NCBI GenBank assembly: GCA_913775725.1
Contig: CAJYNG010000022.1
Location: forward strand, 124,001 to 188,000
Direction of reading: 5' to 3'
DNA: 64,000 nt
Source: an uncultured Stenotrophomonas sp.
Lineage (GTDB): Bacteria > Pseudomonadota > Gammaproteobacteria > Xanthomonadales > Xanthomonadaceae
Shown here: one piece after another, positions 13,672 through 22,871 of the stretch
Layout of the letters: each line of letters opens with the position of its first letter
Numbering within the stretch: position 1 is the first letter of the stretch
The notes under the pieces: generated by a model
Databases searched by the model: none
Told to the model about the DNA's origin: nothing
The model's input: the letters and a program-made list of their open reading frames with translations, nothing else
Position numbers and translations under genes: made by a program

Positions 13672-16554
13672 TTAGAACTTGTAGCCCAGGCCCAGCATCA
13701 CGCCGTTCTGGATCTGCCCGTCGCGGCGCTCGCCCACATAGTCGGCCATGATCGACAGACGCTCGCTGGCACGGCTGGTCACGCCCAGGTTCCAGGCCAG
13801 CACCTGCTCGCCCACCGCCTGGCTGCTGGCGCCGAACACCAGATCCGGTGCCGCAGCGAAGCCGGTGCTGTAGCGGGCCTGCGAATCGCCCAGTTCCTTT
13901 TGCCAGACCACCCGGGCGCGCGGGGTGATGCGCTCGCCGTTGTTGCCTTCGAAGGTCTTGAACAGCTGCAGGCCCGCACCCACGCGGATGCTCTCCAGGC
14001 TGCCGCTGCGGCCGACCAGTGCACCCGCGCCCTGCCCTTCGTTGAAGCGGGTGGCCGAGGTACGCGCGTAGTCCACCACCGGCAGCAACGGCTGGATCAC
14101 CAGACCCTTCCCAGTCGTGAAGGAGAACGCATGCTCCACTCGTGCGGAGATCGCATCGTTGCTGTACTTCGCGCGCAGCGGCTGCTGCAGGCCATCGATG
14201 CCGCTGACACTGCGACGGGTATCGTGGCGCAGATCGGTGTAGCGCACCGCCGCCGACAGGTAGCCCCGCGAGTACGTCGCATCCAGGTAGCCGCCGACGT
14301 CCAGCGCGCGCACGTCACCGCTGAAGTCGGAGCCGTCGCGGCCCTTGGTCGACATATCCGCCGCTGCCACGCTGACGCCCAGGGTGACGCGGTCATCGGC
14401 AACGCGGGTATCGGCACCGACGACGATGCCGCCGATGTTGTGGCTCAAGCCGGCCACGCCACCGTCGGCATCGATGCGGCCGTGGCTGGCGAAGCCGCGC
14501 GCCCACAGCCCACGGCTGCGCCCGGCCTCACTGCTGCCACCACCACCGCCACCGCCCGCCGCCGGCTCGACCAGATGCATGGCCAGCTGGTTGAACAGGC
14601 TGCCGTGGCGCATGCCCGGCTGCGTCGACGCCGACTGGGCGGCCTGCGCGGCCAGGCCGTCGGCATCACCACCGCTGCGCAGCGCGGCCTGGTGCTGCTG
14701 CACCACGTTGCCGATGCTGCCGACCAGCGCGTTGTCGGCCAGGCGCAGGCTGGCGTGCGCATCACCGCGCAGGGCACCGGCCTGCTGCGCGATCACATCG
14801 CGGTCAGCGAACTGCAGCGCGCCGAGCAGCGATTTCAGTCCGGTGTCCTTGCGATCGGACGCGGTGGCCAGCGCACGGCCGAGGCCATCGCCGGAGCTGC
14901 CGTTGGCGAACAGCCCCAGCTGGTCGAAGCCCGGATTGGCGGTCAGCCACAGGCCGTCAGCGGTCTGCTTCACGTTGAAGCTCAACAGCGAGTTGTGGCG
15001 CGGACGGAACACTTCGCCGCCGGTGATGCTGGCGCTGTAGCCGGTATCGCCCAGGCGCACCACGTCTTCGAAGCCGCCCTGGTAGATCGGCCCCTGCACC
15101 AGGTCGCGACGGAAGTCCTGGCCGTAGTAGCCCTGTGCCACATTCAATTCGAGGAAGGCGCCCTTGGAAATCACCAGCGCACCCTCGTTGCTGCCGCTGT
15201 CGTAGAAATCGCCTACGCGAATGCGGCCACCAGCGACGCCACCTTTCTCGGTCACGTCGAACAGCACCTTGCCGCCTGGCATGATGTTGACATAGCCATG
15301 GGTGACCAGATCGCCACCGCGCGGCATCAGCGTGCCGTACACGCGCAGGCGGTTGAAGCCGTCCTCGCGGAAGGACGGGCCGGTGCCGTCGAACAAGGCG
15401 TTGGAGTCGTTGGCCACCGAAGCGATATCGCCATGGCCGACCACCATGCCAGCGGCCAGCACGCGCAGCTCCGGGGTGCGCAGTGCGCCGCCTTCCAAAG
15501 CGATGGTGCCGTTCTCGACCAGCATGAAGTCGGCGCCGGTGGTCGCGGCGGTGCGCCAGGTCGCGCCTTGGGTGAGGCGGATCACGCCTGCCGAATTCCC
15601 AAGCGTGGATGCATCCAGTTCGGACAGCCGCAGGCGCGACAGCAGCTCGGCCTGGGTGCCAGGGTCGTTGAGGAAGTCCTGCACCGAGAACGCGCCGATG
15701 CCGTTGGGGCCGCGGCTGGAAGCGTTGTAGATGGTGACTGCCTGGTTGATGTACGTAGTGGCGTAATCCGTATCGTTCCAGCGCGCGAAATCGTCATCAA
15801 CGAAAGCCTGCAGCTGGCGAGCGGTCCGCAGGTAACCGGGGTTGATATCGCCACTGACATTGCCGGACACGGTCAGGGTGTCGCCCGGGTCGCGGTAGCC
15901 TGCCGCGGTGATGATCCTGTTGCTGTAGATGTCCTGGCCGGGGAATGTTTCCAGCTTGCGCCCACTGCCATCGGGGTCGAAGCTGACCGACGCACCGGTA
16001 GTGCGCGCCGGGTCGCGGAACACCAGCAGGCCGTTGGGCTGCACGACTTCATACATGGCCTTGTGCAGCAGGCCGGCATCCATGCCGCCACCGTAGTTGC
16101 CGGTGTAGATCTGGGTCATACGCGGCGACGGCGTGTAGATCACCTTGCCGCCGTTGCTGGCGGCGTGGATCTGCACCGAGTCGATGATCGGCAGGTCGCC
16201 GGCCAGATAGCGCTCGACGCCACCAGACTGCATGATCGAGCAGGATGAAATGCAATTGCCGGACACGATGGTGTTCAGTCCGGAGGTGCGGATGATGCCC
16301 TGCAGCCACTCGCCGGCGATCAACGCACCACCATTGGACGTGCGCAGCACCACCTCACGGATCGGCCGGCCCTCGGCCTGCGCCTTGGCCAGCAACGCCG
16401 GCAGCGACACAACGTCGGCATAGGTGACGCCGCCGCTGAGGAAGATGCGGTCACCCTGCACGTGATAACTCATTGCCATGATGTCATCAGCTGCCGCGAT
16501 GGCACCAACGCCGATCAGCCCGGCCAGGGCCAGGCTCAACTTCGAATGCTTCAT
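13672..16554 (-). CDS. Autotransporter with an N-terminal ClpP/COG3904-like region
   Basis: A 960-residue type V secretion protein. After a Sec signal peptide (LSLALAGLIGVGAIAAA) the first ~190 residues resemble periplasmic ClpP-like proteins: GGVTYADV, VVLRTSNGGALIAGEWLQGI, then SGNCISSCSIMQSGGVERY (Cys101, Ser103, Cys105) and VQIHAA (His130). A beta-helical-type passenger with alternating Gly/Asp/Val follows. A Gly-rich linker (seven consecutive Gly) precedes the autotransporter barrel (about 690-960), which starts GLWARGFASHG and ends in GLGYKF, with the C-terminal Phe usual for BamA substrates. The start at 16554 follows GGAGAG. The ClpP-like region suggests protease activity, but only the nucleophile neighbourhood is visible; function is inferred. 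Confidence 0.85.
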   Translation of the reverse strand: MKHSKLSLALAGLIGVGAIAAADDIMAMSYHVQGDRIFLSGGVTYADVVSLPALLAKAQAEGRPIREVVLRTSNGGALIAGEWLQGIIRTSGLNTIVSGNCISSCSIMQSGGVERYLAGDLPIIDSVQIHAASNGGKVIYTPSPRMTQIYTGNYGGGMDAGLLHKAMYEVVQPNGLLVFRDPARTTGASVSFDPDGSGRKLETFPGQDIYSNRIITAAGYRDPGDTLTVSGNVSGDINPGYLRTARQLQAFVDDDFARWNDTDYATTYINQAVTIYNASSRGPNGIGAFSVQDFLNDPGTQAELLSRLRLSELDASTLGNSAGVIRLTQGATWRTAATTGADFMLVENGTIALEGGALRTPELRVLAAGMVVGHGDIASVANDSNALFDGTGPSFREDGFNRLRVYGTLMPRGGDLVTHGYVNIMPGGKVLFDVTEKGGVAGGRIRVGDFYDSGSNEGALVISKGAFLELNVAQGYYGQDFRRDLVQGPIYQGGFEDVVRLGDTGYSASITGGEVFRPRHNSLLSFNVKQTADGLWLTANPGFDQLGLFANGSSGDGLGRALATASDRKDTGLKSLLGALQFADRDVIAQQAGALRGDAHASLRLADNALVGSIGNVVQQHQAALRSGGDADGLAAQAAQSASTQPGMRHGSLFNQLAMHLVEPAAGGGGGGGSSEAGRSRGLWARGFASHGRIDADGGVAGLSHNIGGIVVGADTRVADDRVTLGVSVAAADMSTKGRDGSDFSGDVRALDVGGYLDATYSRGYLSAAVRYTDLRHDTRRSVSGIDGLQQPLRAKYSNDAISARVEHAFSFTTGKGLVIQPLLPVVDYARTSATRFNEGQGAGALVGRSGSLESIRVGAGLQLFKTFEGNNGERITPRARVVWQKELGDSQARYSTGFAAAPDLVFGASSQAVGEQVLAWNLGVTSRASERLSIMADYVGERRDGQIQNGVMLGLGYKF

Positions 16555-16792
16555 ACGTTCTCTCTCTCCACCCGCAACACGCGGGTACAGAGTCAAACGT
16601 CGGAGTACAGCGAACTCCCCCAGCATGCCCCGCCGACGAACATGAACGCATTCACAATGGGAAGCGCAGTACTACACACTCTTCCCCATCCGGTCATCGT
16701 CGCGTAAAACTCGATGACGCATCCGCCAATGTCCGTCGAGGCCAGCCCTGTCCGCCCCGTCCCCCCTGATCCATCACGCGCCGGAGCCGCCC
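16555..16792. promoter_or_regulatory. Divergent promoter region (autotransporter / ECF sigma)
   Basis: A 238-bp gap between two divergent genes. No repeat or RNA gene is seen. It should contain the promoter of the sigma-fecR-receptor operon, but I cannot point to a convincing -35/-10 pair. Confidence 0.4.
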
Positions 16793-17320
16793 GTGCCTGC
16801 GGACGCCTTCATCGCGTTCGTACGTGAAGAACGTGCGCCGCTGTGCGCGTTCCTGCGCACGCGGGGCGTCGGGCCGGAGGATGCAGAGGACATCGCGCAG
16901 GACTGCATGGAGCGGCTGATCCGTTATCGTGCGCATGCCCCCGACGAACTGCGCCTGCTGCTGTATCGTATCGCCCGCAACCGCCTGGCGGATCGCGGCC
17001 GCTCGCCGCAATCGCGACCGCACCTGTCACTGGCCGAGCACGATGGCAGCGACGAGCCCACCAGCTCGTCACCGGATCCATTGCGCCAGGCCGAGTCCGG
17101 GCAGATGCTCTCCCTGCTGCGGCAGGCCCTTTTCAAACTGCCCGAGCGCGCGCGCGAGGTGTACCTGCTCAACCGGATCACCGGCATGAGCTATACACAG
17201 ATCGCGCGGCACTGTGGAATTACAGCCAAGACCGTGGAAAAACACATCGCTCGCGCCCTGCAGGGCCTGCGCCAGGAGTTGGGACCGGACCCACTGCACA
17301 ACGACAGGGATGCGGAATGA
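16793..17320 (+). CDS. ECF RNA polymerase sigma factor, FecI-like
   Basis: A 175-residue ECF sigma factor with region 2 (AEDIAQDCMERLIRYRAH, then LYRIARNRLADRGR) and region 4 (LPERAREVYLLNRITGMSY, HCGITAKTVEKHIARALQ). The pattern of region 4 is that of FecI-type iron-starvation sigmas. The start is a GTG at 16793 behind GGAG. It is translationally coupled by an ATGA overlap to a FecR gene, and a TonB-dependent receptor with a signalling domain follows, forming a complete cell-surface signalling operon. It probably directs transcription of the receptor when the anti-sigma FecR relays substrate binding. Confidence 0.93.
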   Translation: MPADAFIAFVREERAPLCAFLRTRGVGPEDAEDIAQDCMERLIRYRAHAPDELRLLLYRIARNRLADRGRSPQSRPHLSLAEHDGSDEPTSSSPDPLRQAESGQMLSLLRQALFKLPERAREVYLLNRITGMSYTQIARHCGITAKTVEKHIARALQGLRQELGPDPLHNDRDAE

Positions 17321-18285
17321 ACAGCCACCGGCACATGGAAGACGCCTCGCTGTTCGAGCGTGCCAGCACCTGGGTGGCGCGGCTGGAAGCCCCGGACTGC
17401 ACGCCGGCCGAGCGCGAGTCGTTCGAAGACTGGTTGGCCGAAGATCCTGCCCACGTCAAAGCCTGGGTGCAGGCCGAGAACCTGTTCCAGCAGGGCAAGG
17501 GCCTGGCCGCTGAGCCCTGGCTGCGCACCGCAGCGGCACGCGCGGCGCGACCGCCCCGACGCCGCTGGCTGCCTGCGCTCGCCACCGCCGCCGGCGTCTG
17601 CCTCGCCATTGGCATGGGCTGGATGGTGGCCGTGGATGGCAATCCCCCACCCCAGCGCTATGCCAATGACGGCCACCTGCCGCAACAGCTGACGCTGGCC
17701 GATGGCAGCGTGGTCACGCTCGATGCCGGCACCGCGCTGCGTGCCCGCTTCGGCTGGCGCCATCGCGAGCTGGACCTCGAACGCGGCCGCCTGCAGCTGC
17801 AGGTCGCGCCGTCGCGCAAGGCGCTGCAGCTGCGTGCCGGCAGCAGCACGATCCGCGATATCGGCACAACCTTCCAGGTCGAACGCCTGCAGGATGGTCT
17901 GGTCGAAGTCGCACTGCTGGAAGGTGCGGTGGAGGTCAGCAGCGGTGTGGCCCAGCACACGCTGGCACCCGGCCAGCAACTGCAGGTGCTGCCGTCCGGG
18001 CGCATCCAGCCCGGTCCGGCGCTGTCGTCCACGGCGGCGGCCGAGGGCTGGCTGCATGGGCAACTGGTATTCGATGCCACGCCGCTGTCGATCGTGGTCG
18101 AACGCATGAACCGCTATGGCCGTACACCGCTGGTGATCGCTGATCCGGAGATCACCGATCTGGCGGTCAGTGGCACGTTCCGCGCAGGCGATGCACAGGA
18201 GTTGCTGTCCGCGCTGGAACTGGGCTGGTCCGTCGCTGGCCAGACGCGCCCGGATGGCGCGCTGGAACTGCGCCGCACGTACTGA
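17317..18285 (+). CDS. FecR-family anti-sigma / sigma regulator
   Basis: A 322-residue inner-membrane protein. The N-terminal cytoplasmic region (residues 13-55, ending FEDWLAEDPAHVKAW) is the DUF4880 segment that binds the sigma factor. One membrane helix (about 86-108, LATAAGVCLAIGMGWMVAV) is followed by the periplasmic FecR domain (LPQQLTLADGSVVTLDAGT, RGRLQLQVA, FQVERLQDGLVEVALLEGAVEV). The C-terminal part (VVERMNRYGRTPLVIADPEI) is the DUF4974/STN-like module expected to contact the receptor's signalling domain. The ATG at 17317 overlaps the sigma stop codon. The receptor gene starts just after its stop. Confidence 0.92.
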   Translation: MNSHRHMEDASLFERASTWVARLEAPDCTPAERESFEDWLAEDPAHVKAWVQAENLFQQGKGLAAEPWLRTAAARAARPPRRRWLPALATAAGVCLAIGMGWMVAVDGNPPPQRYANDGHLPQQLTLADGSVVTLDAGTALRARFGWRHRELDLERGRLQLQVAPSRKALQLRAGSSTIRDIGTTFQVERLQDGLVEVALLEGAVEVSSGVAQHTLAPGQQLQVLPSGRIQPGPALSSTAAAEGWLHGQLVFDATPLSIVVERMNRYGRTPLVIADPEITDLAVSGTFRAGDAQELLSALELGWSVAGQTRPDGALELRRTY

Positions 18286-18299
18286 GGAGGTCTGTGGTG

Positions 18300-21086
18300 A
18301 TGGCAGGACCGGGCGCGCTGCAGTGGAGGCTGCTCCGGCCGCTGCTGTACGTGGCGCTGCTGCTGGCGGCAGTGCCTGCGGCCATGGCCGGTGAGCCCGC
18401 TGCCGCCCACGATTACCGCATCGGCGCCGGCCCCTTGCCATCGGCATTGCAGCAATGGGCACGGCAGAGCGGTATCGCCCTGATGTTTGATGGCCGTGAG
18501 CTGGCAGGACTTCACACCGACGGCGCACATGGCCAGACCGATCCGGCCAGCGCCCTGAAACAGCTGGTCGCCGGCATGCCGGTGACCATCCTGCGCACGC
18601 CTTCCGGTGGTTTCGTGGTTCGCCGTGTCCGCAACGCGCCCATCGCTGCAGCACCCGCCCCGGTGGCGGCGCTGGCACCTCTGCACAGCCTCCCCGAATC
18701 GCCGCGCCAGGTGGAACTGGCACCGATCCACGTCACCGGCAGCCGCCTGCCACGTACCTCGGTACAGACCACGCTGCCGGTCACCACCATCGACCGCTCC
18801 GACATCCTGCGCAGTGGCTACGGCAGTCTGTTCGACCTGCTGCGGCACCTGCCCGGCATGAATGGCCTGCCGGCAATGAGCAGCGCACGCAGCGGTGATT
18901 CGCAGTACCTGCCGGTGGGTGCTGCGGCCACCACCAGCTTCGACGGCATGGGACCGCGTGCCACCCTGTTCCTGGTCAATGGCCGGCGCCTGCCCCGCTA
19001 TCCGATGGTATCGCTGGAACAAGGCGGGCTCACCGACCTTGGCGGCATTCCGCTGAGCTTCGTCGACCGCATCGAACTGGTGCGCGGCGGTGCCTCGGCC
19101 ATCTATGGGGCCGATGCCATGTCCGGCGTGGTCAACATCATCCTGCGCGACCAGGCCGATGGGCCCGAAGCCATGCTGCAGACCGGCCTGAGCAGCCGTG
19201 GTGATGCCGGCCAGTACCGCTTGCAGGCCGCCACCGGCGGCGCGCGCGACAACGGGGACCGCTGGTTTGCCGGCATCGATCTCCACCGTGTCGAGCATGT
19301 CGCCGGTGACCAGCGTGACTGGCACGCGGAAACCTCGCTGTATCCGATCGGCGCGATCTTCGGCAACTGGTACGTGCCCGCCCGGCGCTGCGAACCGCCC
19401 CTGAAGCGGCGCGAGGATGGCTGCTGGTTTGACAGCGCGCGGCCGCGTTCGCTGCAGCCCGCCTCGGATACTGCGTCGGCCTACCTGCACTACCGGCATG
19501 AACGTGGTGAGGGACGCTATGCCTACGTCGAGGCACGGGCCAGTCACAACCGCCAGCGCTTCGACCTGGGCCCGACGGCCGTTGCGGTGGTCTCGCGGGG
19601 AATCACCTTCAACACTGTGCTGCGCGAGGCCGGCAACGTACGCCCCAGCGTCCGCGCCACCGATGCGGACGTCACCTTCGGCATCGGCCGTGACCAGGGC
19701 CGGCGCAGCTGGGAGGCGGGCATCAGCGCGCAGCGCAGCGAAGTCACCTTGTCCACTGCTGGTACCGTGCGCACGGCACGCCTGCTTGAAGCAACACAAG
19801 CGCGCAGGTTCACTCCCGGTTTCGACGCACCGCCGGCAGCAGATGTGGACACGCTGTTTCCATCCATCCGCAACCGCGGCAGTACCGCACAATGGCAGGG
19901 CTGGTGGGGCGTACAGCGTGAGCTGATGGCAATGCCCGGGGGCAATGCGCAGCTGGCCACCGGCATCGACCTGCGCCATGAACGCTGGGTCTCGCGTCCG
20001 GACGCGCTGCTGAGCCAGGGCGACCTTGCGCTGGGCCTGCCGCAGCAGCAACGCCGCCTGTCACGACAAAGCAGTGGCATCTACACCGAGCTGGGCCTGC
20101 CGCTGGCACCCACGCTGCGCGCGGACCTGGCTGCACGCTGGGACCGCGATGGCGGCTTCATGGCGTTCTCGCCACGTGCCGGGCTGCGCTGGAGCCCGAC
20201 ACCCCACTGGTCGTTCCTGCTGGCCAGCGGGCGCGGCTACCGTGCACCGAGCCTGTTCGAGCAACGGCGGCCACCCGGCTACTTCGGCTCGATCACGCTT
20301 CCGGTTTCCAGTGCCCTTCCGGAATGTGCAATCGCCACCCGCAGTGGCGGCTGCAGCGTCACGGCCAACGTGGTTGAGAACGATGCACTGAAGGCCGAAC
20401 GATCGCGCAGCCATTCGCTGGCAGCCACGTGGACGCCCAGCGATACGTTCTCGCTGTCGCTGACCCACAACATCGTGGAACTGCGCAACGAGATCCTCGC
20501 CCTGCAACCAAGCGATGCGGTGTGGAATCGCAGCACCTGGGAACTGGATGAAGACGGCCACCTGAGCAACCTGCGCCTGTCGTTCGACAACATCGGTCGC
20601 ACCACGTCCCGCAACTGGGTGCTGCGTGGCGAGTACCGCATCGACAGCGGCAGCAACGGCCAGTGGTTGTTGTCGCTCGATGCGCTGAAACAGCAGGAGC
20701 TGCGTCGCCGCCGCGACCACGAGGCCGCCGTGGACCTGCGCGGCCATGTGACACCCGAGCTGGCTGCGGTGTTGAACGTGCAATGGCAGAACAGCAACTG
20801 GGACATCGCCCTGCGCGGCAACCAGGTCGGTCGCACCCGTGCCTGGCTGCCCGGGGCCGAGTGCCCGCAGGATCAGGTCGAACAGAACCACTGCATGAAT
20901 CCACGCCAGCTGCGCTGGAACCTGCACCTGGCACGCCGCCTCGGCCCACGCATCGTCGCGGCACTGGACGTGCACAATGTGCTCGATGCACAACCGGTGA
21001 ACTATCTGGTCGGCAACGGCGGGCAGATGCCCGGGCTGGACGATCCGCTCGGTCGCTACTACCTGCTTACCCTGCAGTTCCGCTGA
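18300..21086 (+). CDS. TonB-dependent receptor with N-terminal STN signalling domain
   Basis: A ~928-residue outer-membrane transporter. After a signal peptide (VALLLAAVPAAMA) comes an STN domain (about residues 38-107, YRIGAGPLPSALQQWARQSG), the periplasmic domain that contacts FecR. A linker with VELAPIHVTGSRLP precedes the plug (LFLVNGRRLPRYP, RIELVRGGASAIYGADAMSG). The barrel ends YYLLTLQFR with the C-terminal Phe-Arg. Three in-frame starts exist: GTG 18294, GTG 18297 and ATG 18300. AGGAGG at 18285-18290 overlaps the fecR stop and gives 9-base spacing to the ATG, which I chose. The transported ligand is unknown; a siderophore or other scavenged compound fits the FecI-FecR arrangement. Confidence 0.93.
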   Translation: MAGPGALQWRLLRPLLYVALLLAAVPAAMAGEPAAAHDYRIGAGPLPSALQQWARQSGIALMFDGRELAGLHTDGAHGQTDPASALKQLVAGMPVTILRTPSGGFVVRRVRNAPIAAAPAPVAALAPLHSLPESPRQVELAPIHVTGSRLPRTSVQTTLPVTTIDRSDILRSGYGSLFDLLRHLPGMNGLPAMSSARSGDSQYLPVGAAATTSFDGMGPRATLFLVNGRRLPRYPMVSLEQGGLTDLGGIPLSFVDRIELVRGGASAIYGADAMSGVVNIILRDQADGPEAMLQTGLSSRGDAGQYRLQAATGGARDNGDRWFAGIDLHRVEHVAGDQRDWHAETSLYPIGAIFGNWYVPARRCEPPLKRREDGCWFDSARPRSLQPASDTASAYLHYRHERGEGRYAYVEARASHNRQRFDLGPTAVAVVSRGITFNTVLREAGNVRPSVRATDADVTFGIGRDQGRRSWEAGISAQRSEVTLSTAGTVRTARLLEATQARRFTPGFDAPPAADVDTLFPSIRNRGSTAQWQGWWGVQRELMAMPGGNAQLATGIDLRHERWVSRPDALLSQGDLALGLPQQQRRLSRQSSGIYTELGLPLAPTLRADLAARWDRDGGFMAFSPRAGLRWSPTPHWSFLLASGRGYRAPSLFEQRRPPGYFGSITLPVSSALPECAIATRSGGCSVTANVVENDALKAERSRSHSLAATWTPSDTFSLSLTHNIVELRNEILALQPSDAVWNRSTWELDEDGHLSNLRLSFDNIGRTTSRNWVLRGEYRIDSGSNGQWLLSLDALKQQELRRRRDHEAAVDLRGHVTPELAAVLNVQWQNSNWDIALRGNQVGRTRAWLPGAECPQDQVEQNHCMNPRQLRWNLHLARRLGPRIVAALDVHNVLDAQPVNYLVGNGGQMPGLDDPLGRYYLLTLQFR

Positions 21087-21132
21087 AGCGTAGTAATCTA
21101 CGCGCCCTGTTCCACCGCGGTCCCCTTCCCCC

Positions 21133-22089
21133 ATGAAAGCCTATCTCTGGTTCTGGGGCGCGTTCCTGCTGTTCTTCGCGTTGCCCTTCCCCTGCATCCT
21201 CTATCTCGGCACCTCGTGGCCGGTGGCGCTGGTCGACCGCAGTGCACCGTGGCAGGCACTGTTGCTGCTGACACTGTCGATGGCCCTGTGGCTGACGCTG
21301 CTGTTCGCCTTCCTGCACTACCTGTTGCTGGGGCCACCGCGCGCACTGCACCGGGTGCAGTCGATCCTGGTCGACGGTGAACCGCGCAGTGCGCTGATCG
21401 AGCAGGCCGAACAGACCGGCGTGCAGGTGCGCGGCTTCGCGCAATGGAAACTGCAGTTGTCCTTCAAGAACCTGTCCGGTACGCCGATCCACGAACAGAT
21501 GCTGGTGGTCGACAGCAAACCCCAGCTGTATCGCTTCGAGGTGGGCAGGCACATCGATGCGCGCCTGGGCCGGACGCCCGGGGCATTCCCCAACATCGTG
21601 CTGGACGGTGCCCAGCCCGAACTGAATGTCGCCAGCCTGTGGCGGCGGGGCATCGGTGCAGCACTCGGCATCGCCACCGTTGCTGCTGCCTATGTGTTGG
21701 CCTACCGGCTGCAGAGCGAGGGGCTGGGCTGGACCTTCCTGTCGTTCGGTCACCCGCTGCTGGTGTGCCCGCTGGTGCTGTGTGGCTATGCGCTGGGCCT
21801 GCGCCTGCTCGGCCGCCTGCTGCACGCCGATGCCCGCGGCGATGCGCTGAAGTATCGCGGCATCGGCGTGGAGGCCAGGGTGGTGAAGGTGCGTCAGAGC
21901 GGCACCTACCTCAACGAACAACCGCAGGTGGAGTTCCAGCTGGAATACATCGACCGCGAAGGCAACGTGCAGCAGGCCCGCGTGCGTCGCTTCATCCCGC
22001 TGATTGAACTTGCCAACATCCCGCGCGAGCACGTGACGCTGCTGTACGACCCGGATGACCGCAGCAACGTGCGTCTGGAGGGAGTATGA
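21133..22089 (+). CDS. Membrane protein with DUF3592-like domain
   Basis: A 318-residue inner-membrane protein with hydrophobic helices near residues 8-28, 38-66 and two around 175-235. The C-terminal part has the DUF3592 look: GIGVEARVVKVRQSGTYLN, then PQVEFQLEYIDREGN and LLYDPDDRSNVRLE. A related non-membrane segment (residues 75-150) ends DARLGRTPGAFPN. The role is unknown. It overlaps the next gene by ATGA (22086-22089), so the two are coupled. It is on the same strand as the receptor but separated by 46 bp with a small inverted repeat (GCGTAG-TAAT-CTACGC, 21088-21103), so it may not belong to that operon. Confidence 0.7.
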   Translation: MKAYLWFWGAFLLFFALPFPCILYLGTSWPVALVDRSAPWQALLLLTLSMALWLTLLFAFLHYLLLGPPRALHRVQSILVDGEPRSALIEQAEQTGVQVRGFAQWKLQLSFKNLSGTPIHEQMLVVDSKPQLYRFEVGRHIDARLGRTPGAFPNIVLDGAQPELNVASLWRRGIGAALGIATVAAAYVLAYRLQSEGLGWTFLSFGHPLLVCPLVLCGYALGLRLLGRLLHADARGDALKYRGIGVEARVVKVRQSGTYLNEQPQVEFQLEYIDREGNVQQARVRRFIPLIELANIPREHVTLLYDPDDRSNVRLEGV

Positions 22090-22817
22090 AACAGCCGCCC
22101 TCAACCCGCACCGTGTTCCTGGTACTGCTGCTGGTTCTGGCGGGCGTGGCCGCTGCCGGCGGTGCAGTGCAGACCATCAGCGAAACGCTGGGGCATTCGG
22201 TACAGCCGGACCGGTTACCACCCTCCGTTTCGTCTCAGTCGCCGCGCGAGCAACCCGCATCGCTTGTGCCGTCCCCGGCGCCCTTCCCCACGGCGAGTAC
22301 CGCTGCGGCGCCCGAACGCAACAATCGCCTGTTCGATGCGGACTACCTGCAGGCTGCCCGGCAGGCACTGGAGCAGCTGCCGGCACTGGCCGACCAGCGG
22401 CTGACGGTCTTCCACAGCATTCACTTCTACGATGATGGTCGCATCAACCTGGATCTGGTCGATCCGCAGCAGCCAACCCACGTCGACAGCTACCACTTCG
22501 AGCGTGGCCAATGGCGCAAGGGCAATCCAGTGAACCCACAACAGTTCGCGCCTACCATCAGCCTGCAGCGTAGCAGCACGCCCCTGGCCAACATCGATTT
22601 CGATGCCGTGCCACGCGTGGCCAAAGCACTGCAGGAACAGCGCAATGCGCTGCAGAACCCCGCATCCGAAGTCGGCCATGTCTACGTGATCGTGCGCAAA
22701 GCCGGCAAACTGGTATGGCTGCCGGACGAAGTGGCCGGTGATCGCGAATCGGTGCGCCTGCAGTTCGACGCACAGGGCACCCTGCGCAGCATCAAAAAAG
22801 GGGACGGAGGGAATTAA
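22086..22817 (+). CDS. Exported or membrane-anchored hypothetical protein; repeat supplies its C-terminus
   Basis: A 243-residue protein with an N-terminal hydrophobic segment (FLVLLLVLAGVAAAGGAV) that is a signal peptide or anchor. It is followed by a Pro/Ser/Ala-rich linker and a folded region beginning NRLFDADYLQAARQALEQLP. I do not recognise a family. The gene is coupled to the DUF3592 gene (ATGA). The final codons and the TAA stop lie inside the palindromic repeat at 22796-22868 (encoding KKGDGGN), so repeat insertion has rewritten the C-terminus of this protein. Confidence 0.7.
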   Translation: MKQPPSTRTVFLVLLLVLAGVAAAGGAVQTISETLGHSVQPDRLPPSVSSQSPREQPASLVPSPAPFPTASTAAAPERNNRLFDADYLQAARQALEQLPALADQRLTVFHSIHFYDDGRINLDLVDPQQPTHVDSYHFERGQWRKGNPVNPQQFAPTISLQRSSTPLANIDFDAVPRVAKALQEQRNALQNPASEVGHVYVIVRKAGKLVWLPDEVAGDRESVRLQFDAQGTLRSIKKGDGGN

Positions 22818-22868
22818 GTCGCAAGCAGCATCAAGGCGTATACGACTTAATTCCCTCCGTCCCCTTTT
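22796..22868. repeat. AAAAGGGGACGG-family inverted repeat, copy 1
   Basis: The 26-bp arms begin AAAAGGGGACGGAGGGAATT and reappear inverted with a 21-bp loop. This copy has GGGAATTAAG where others have GGGGATTAAG, with the matching change in the other arm, so the arms co-vary. It overlaps the end of the 22086-22817 gene and ends just before the convergent YhhN gene. Confidence 0.9.
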
Positions 22869-22871
22869 CTG

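Noticed and set aside
13573-16248. A 2.7-kb open frame on the plus strand opposite the autotransporter
   Set aside because: The translation is His/Ala/Arg-rich with no domain, and the minus strand gives a complete autotransporter with signal peptide and barrel. It is a by-product of high GC.
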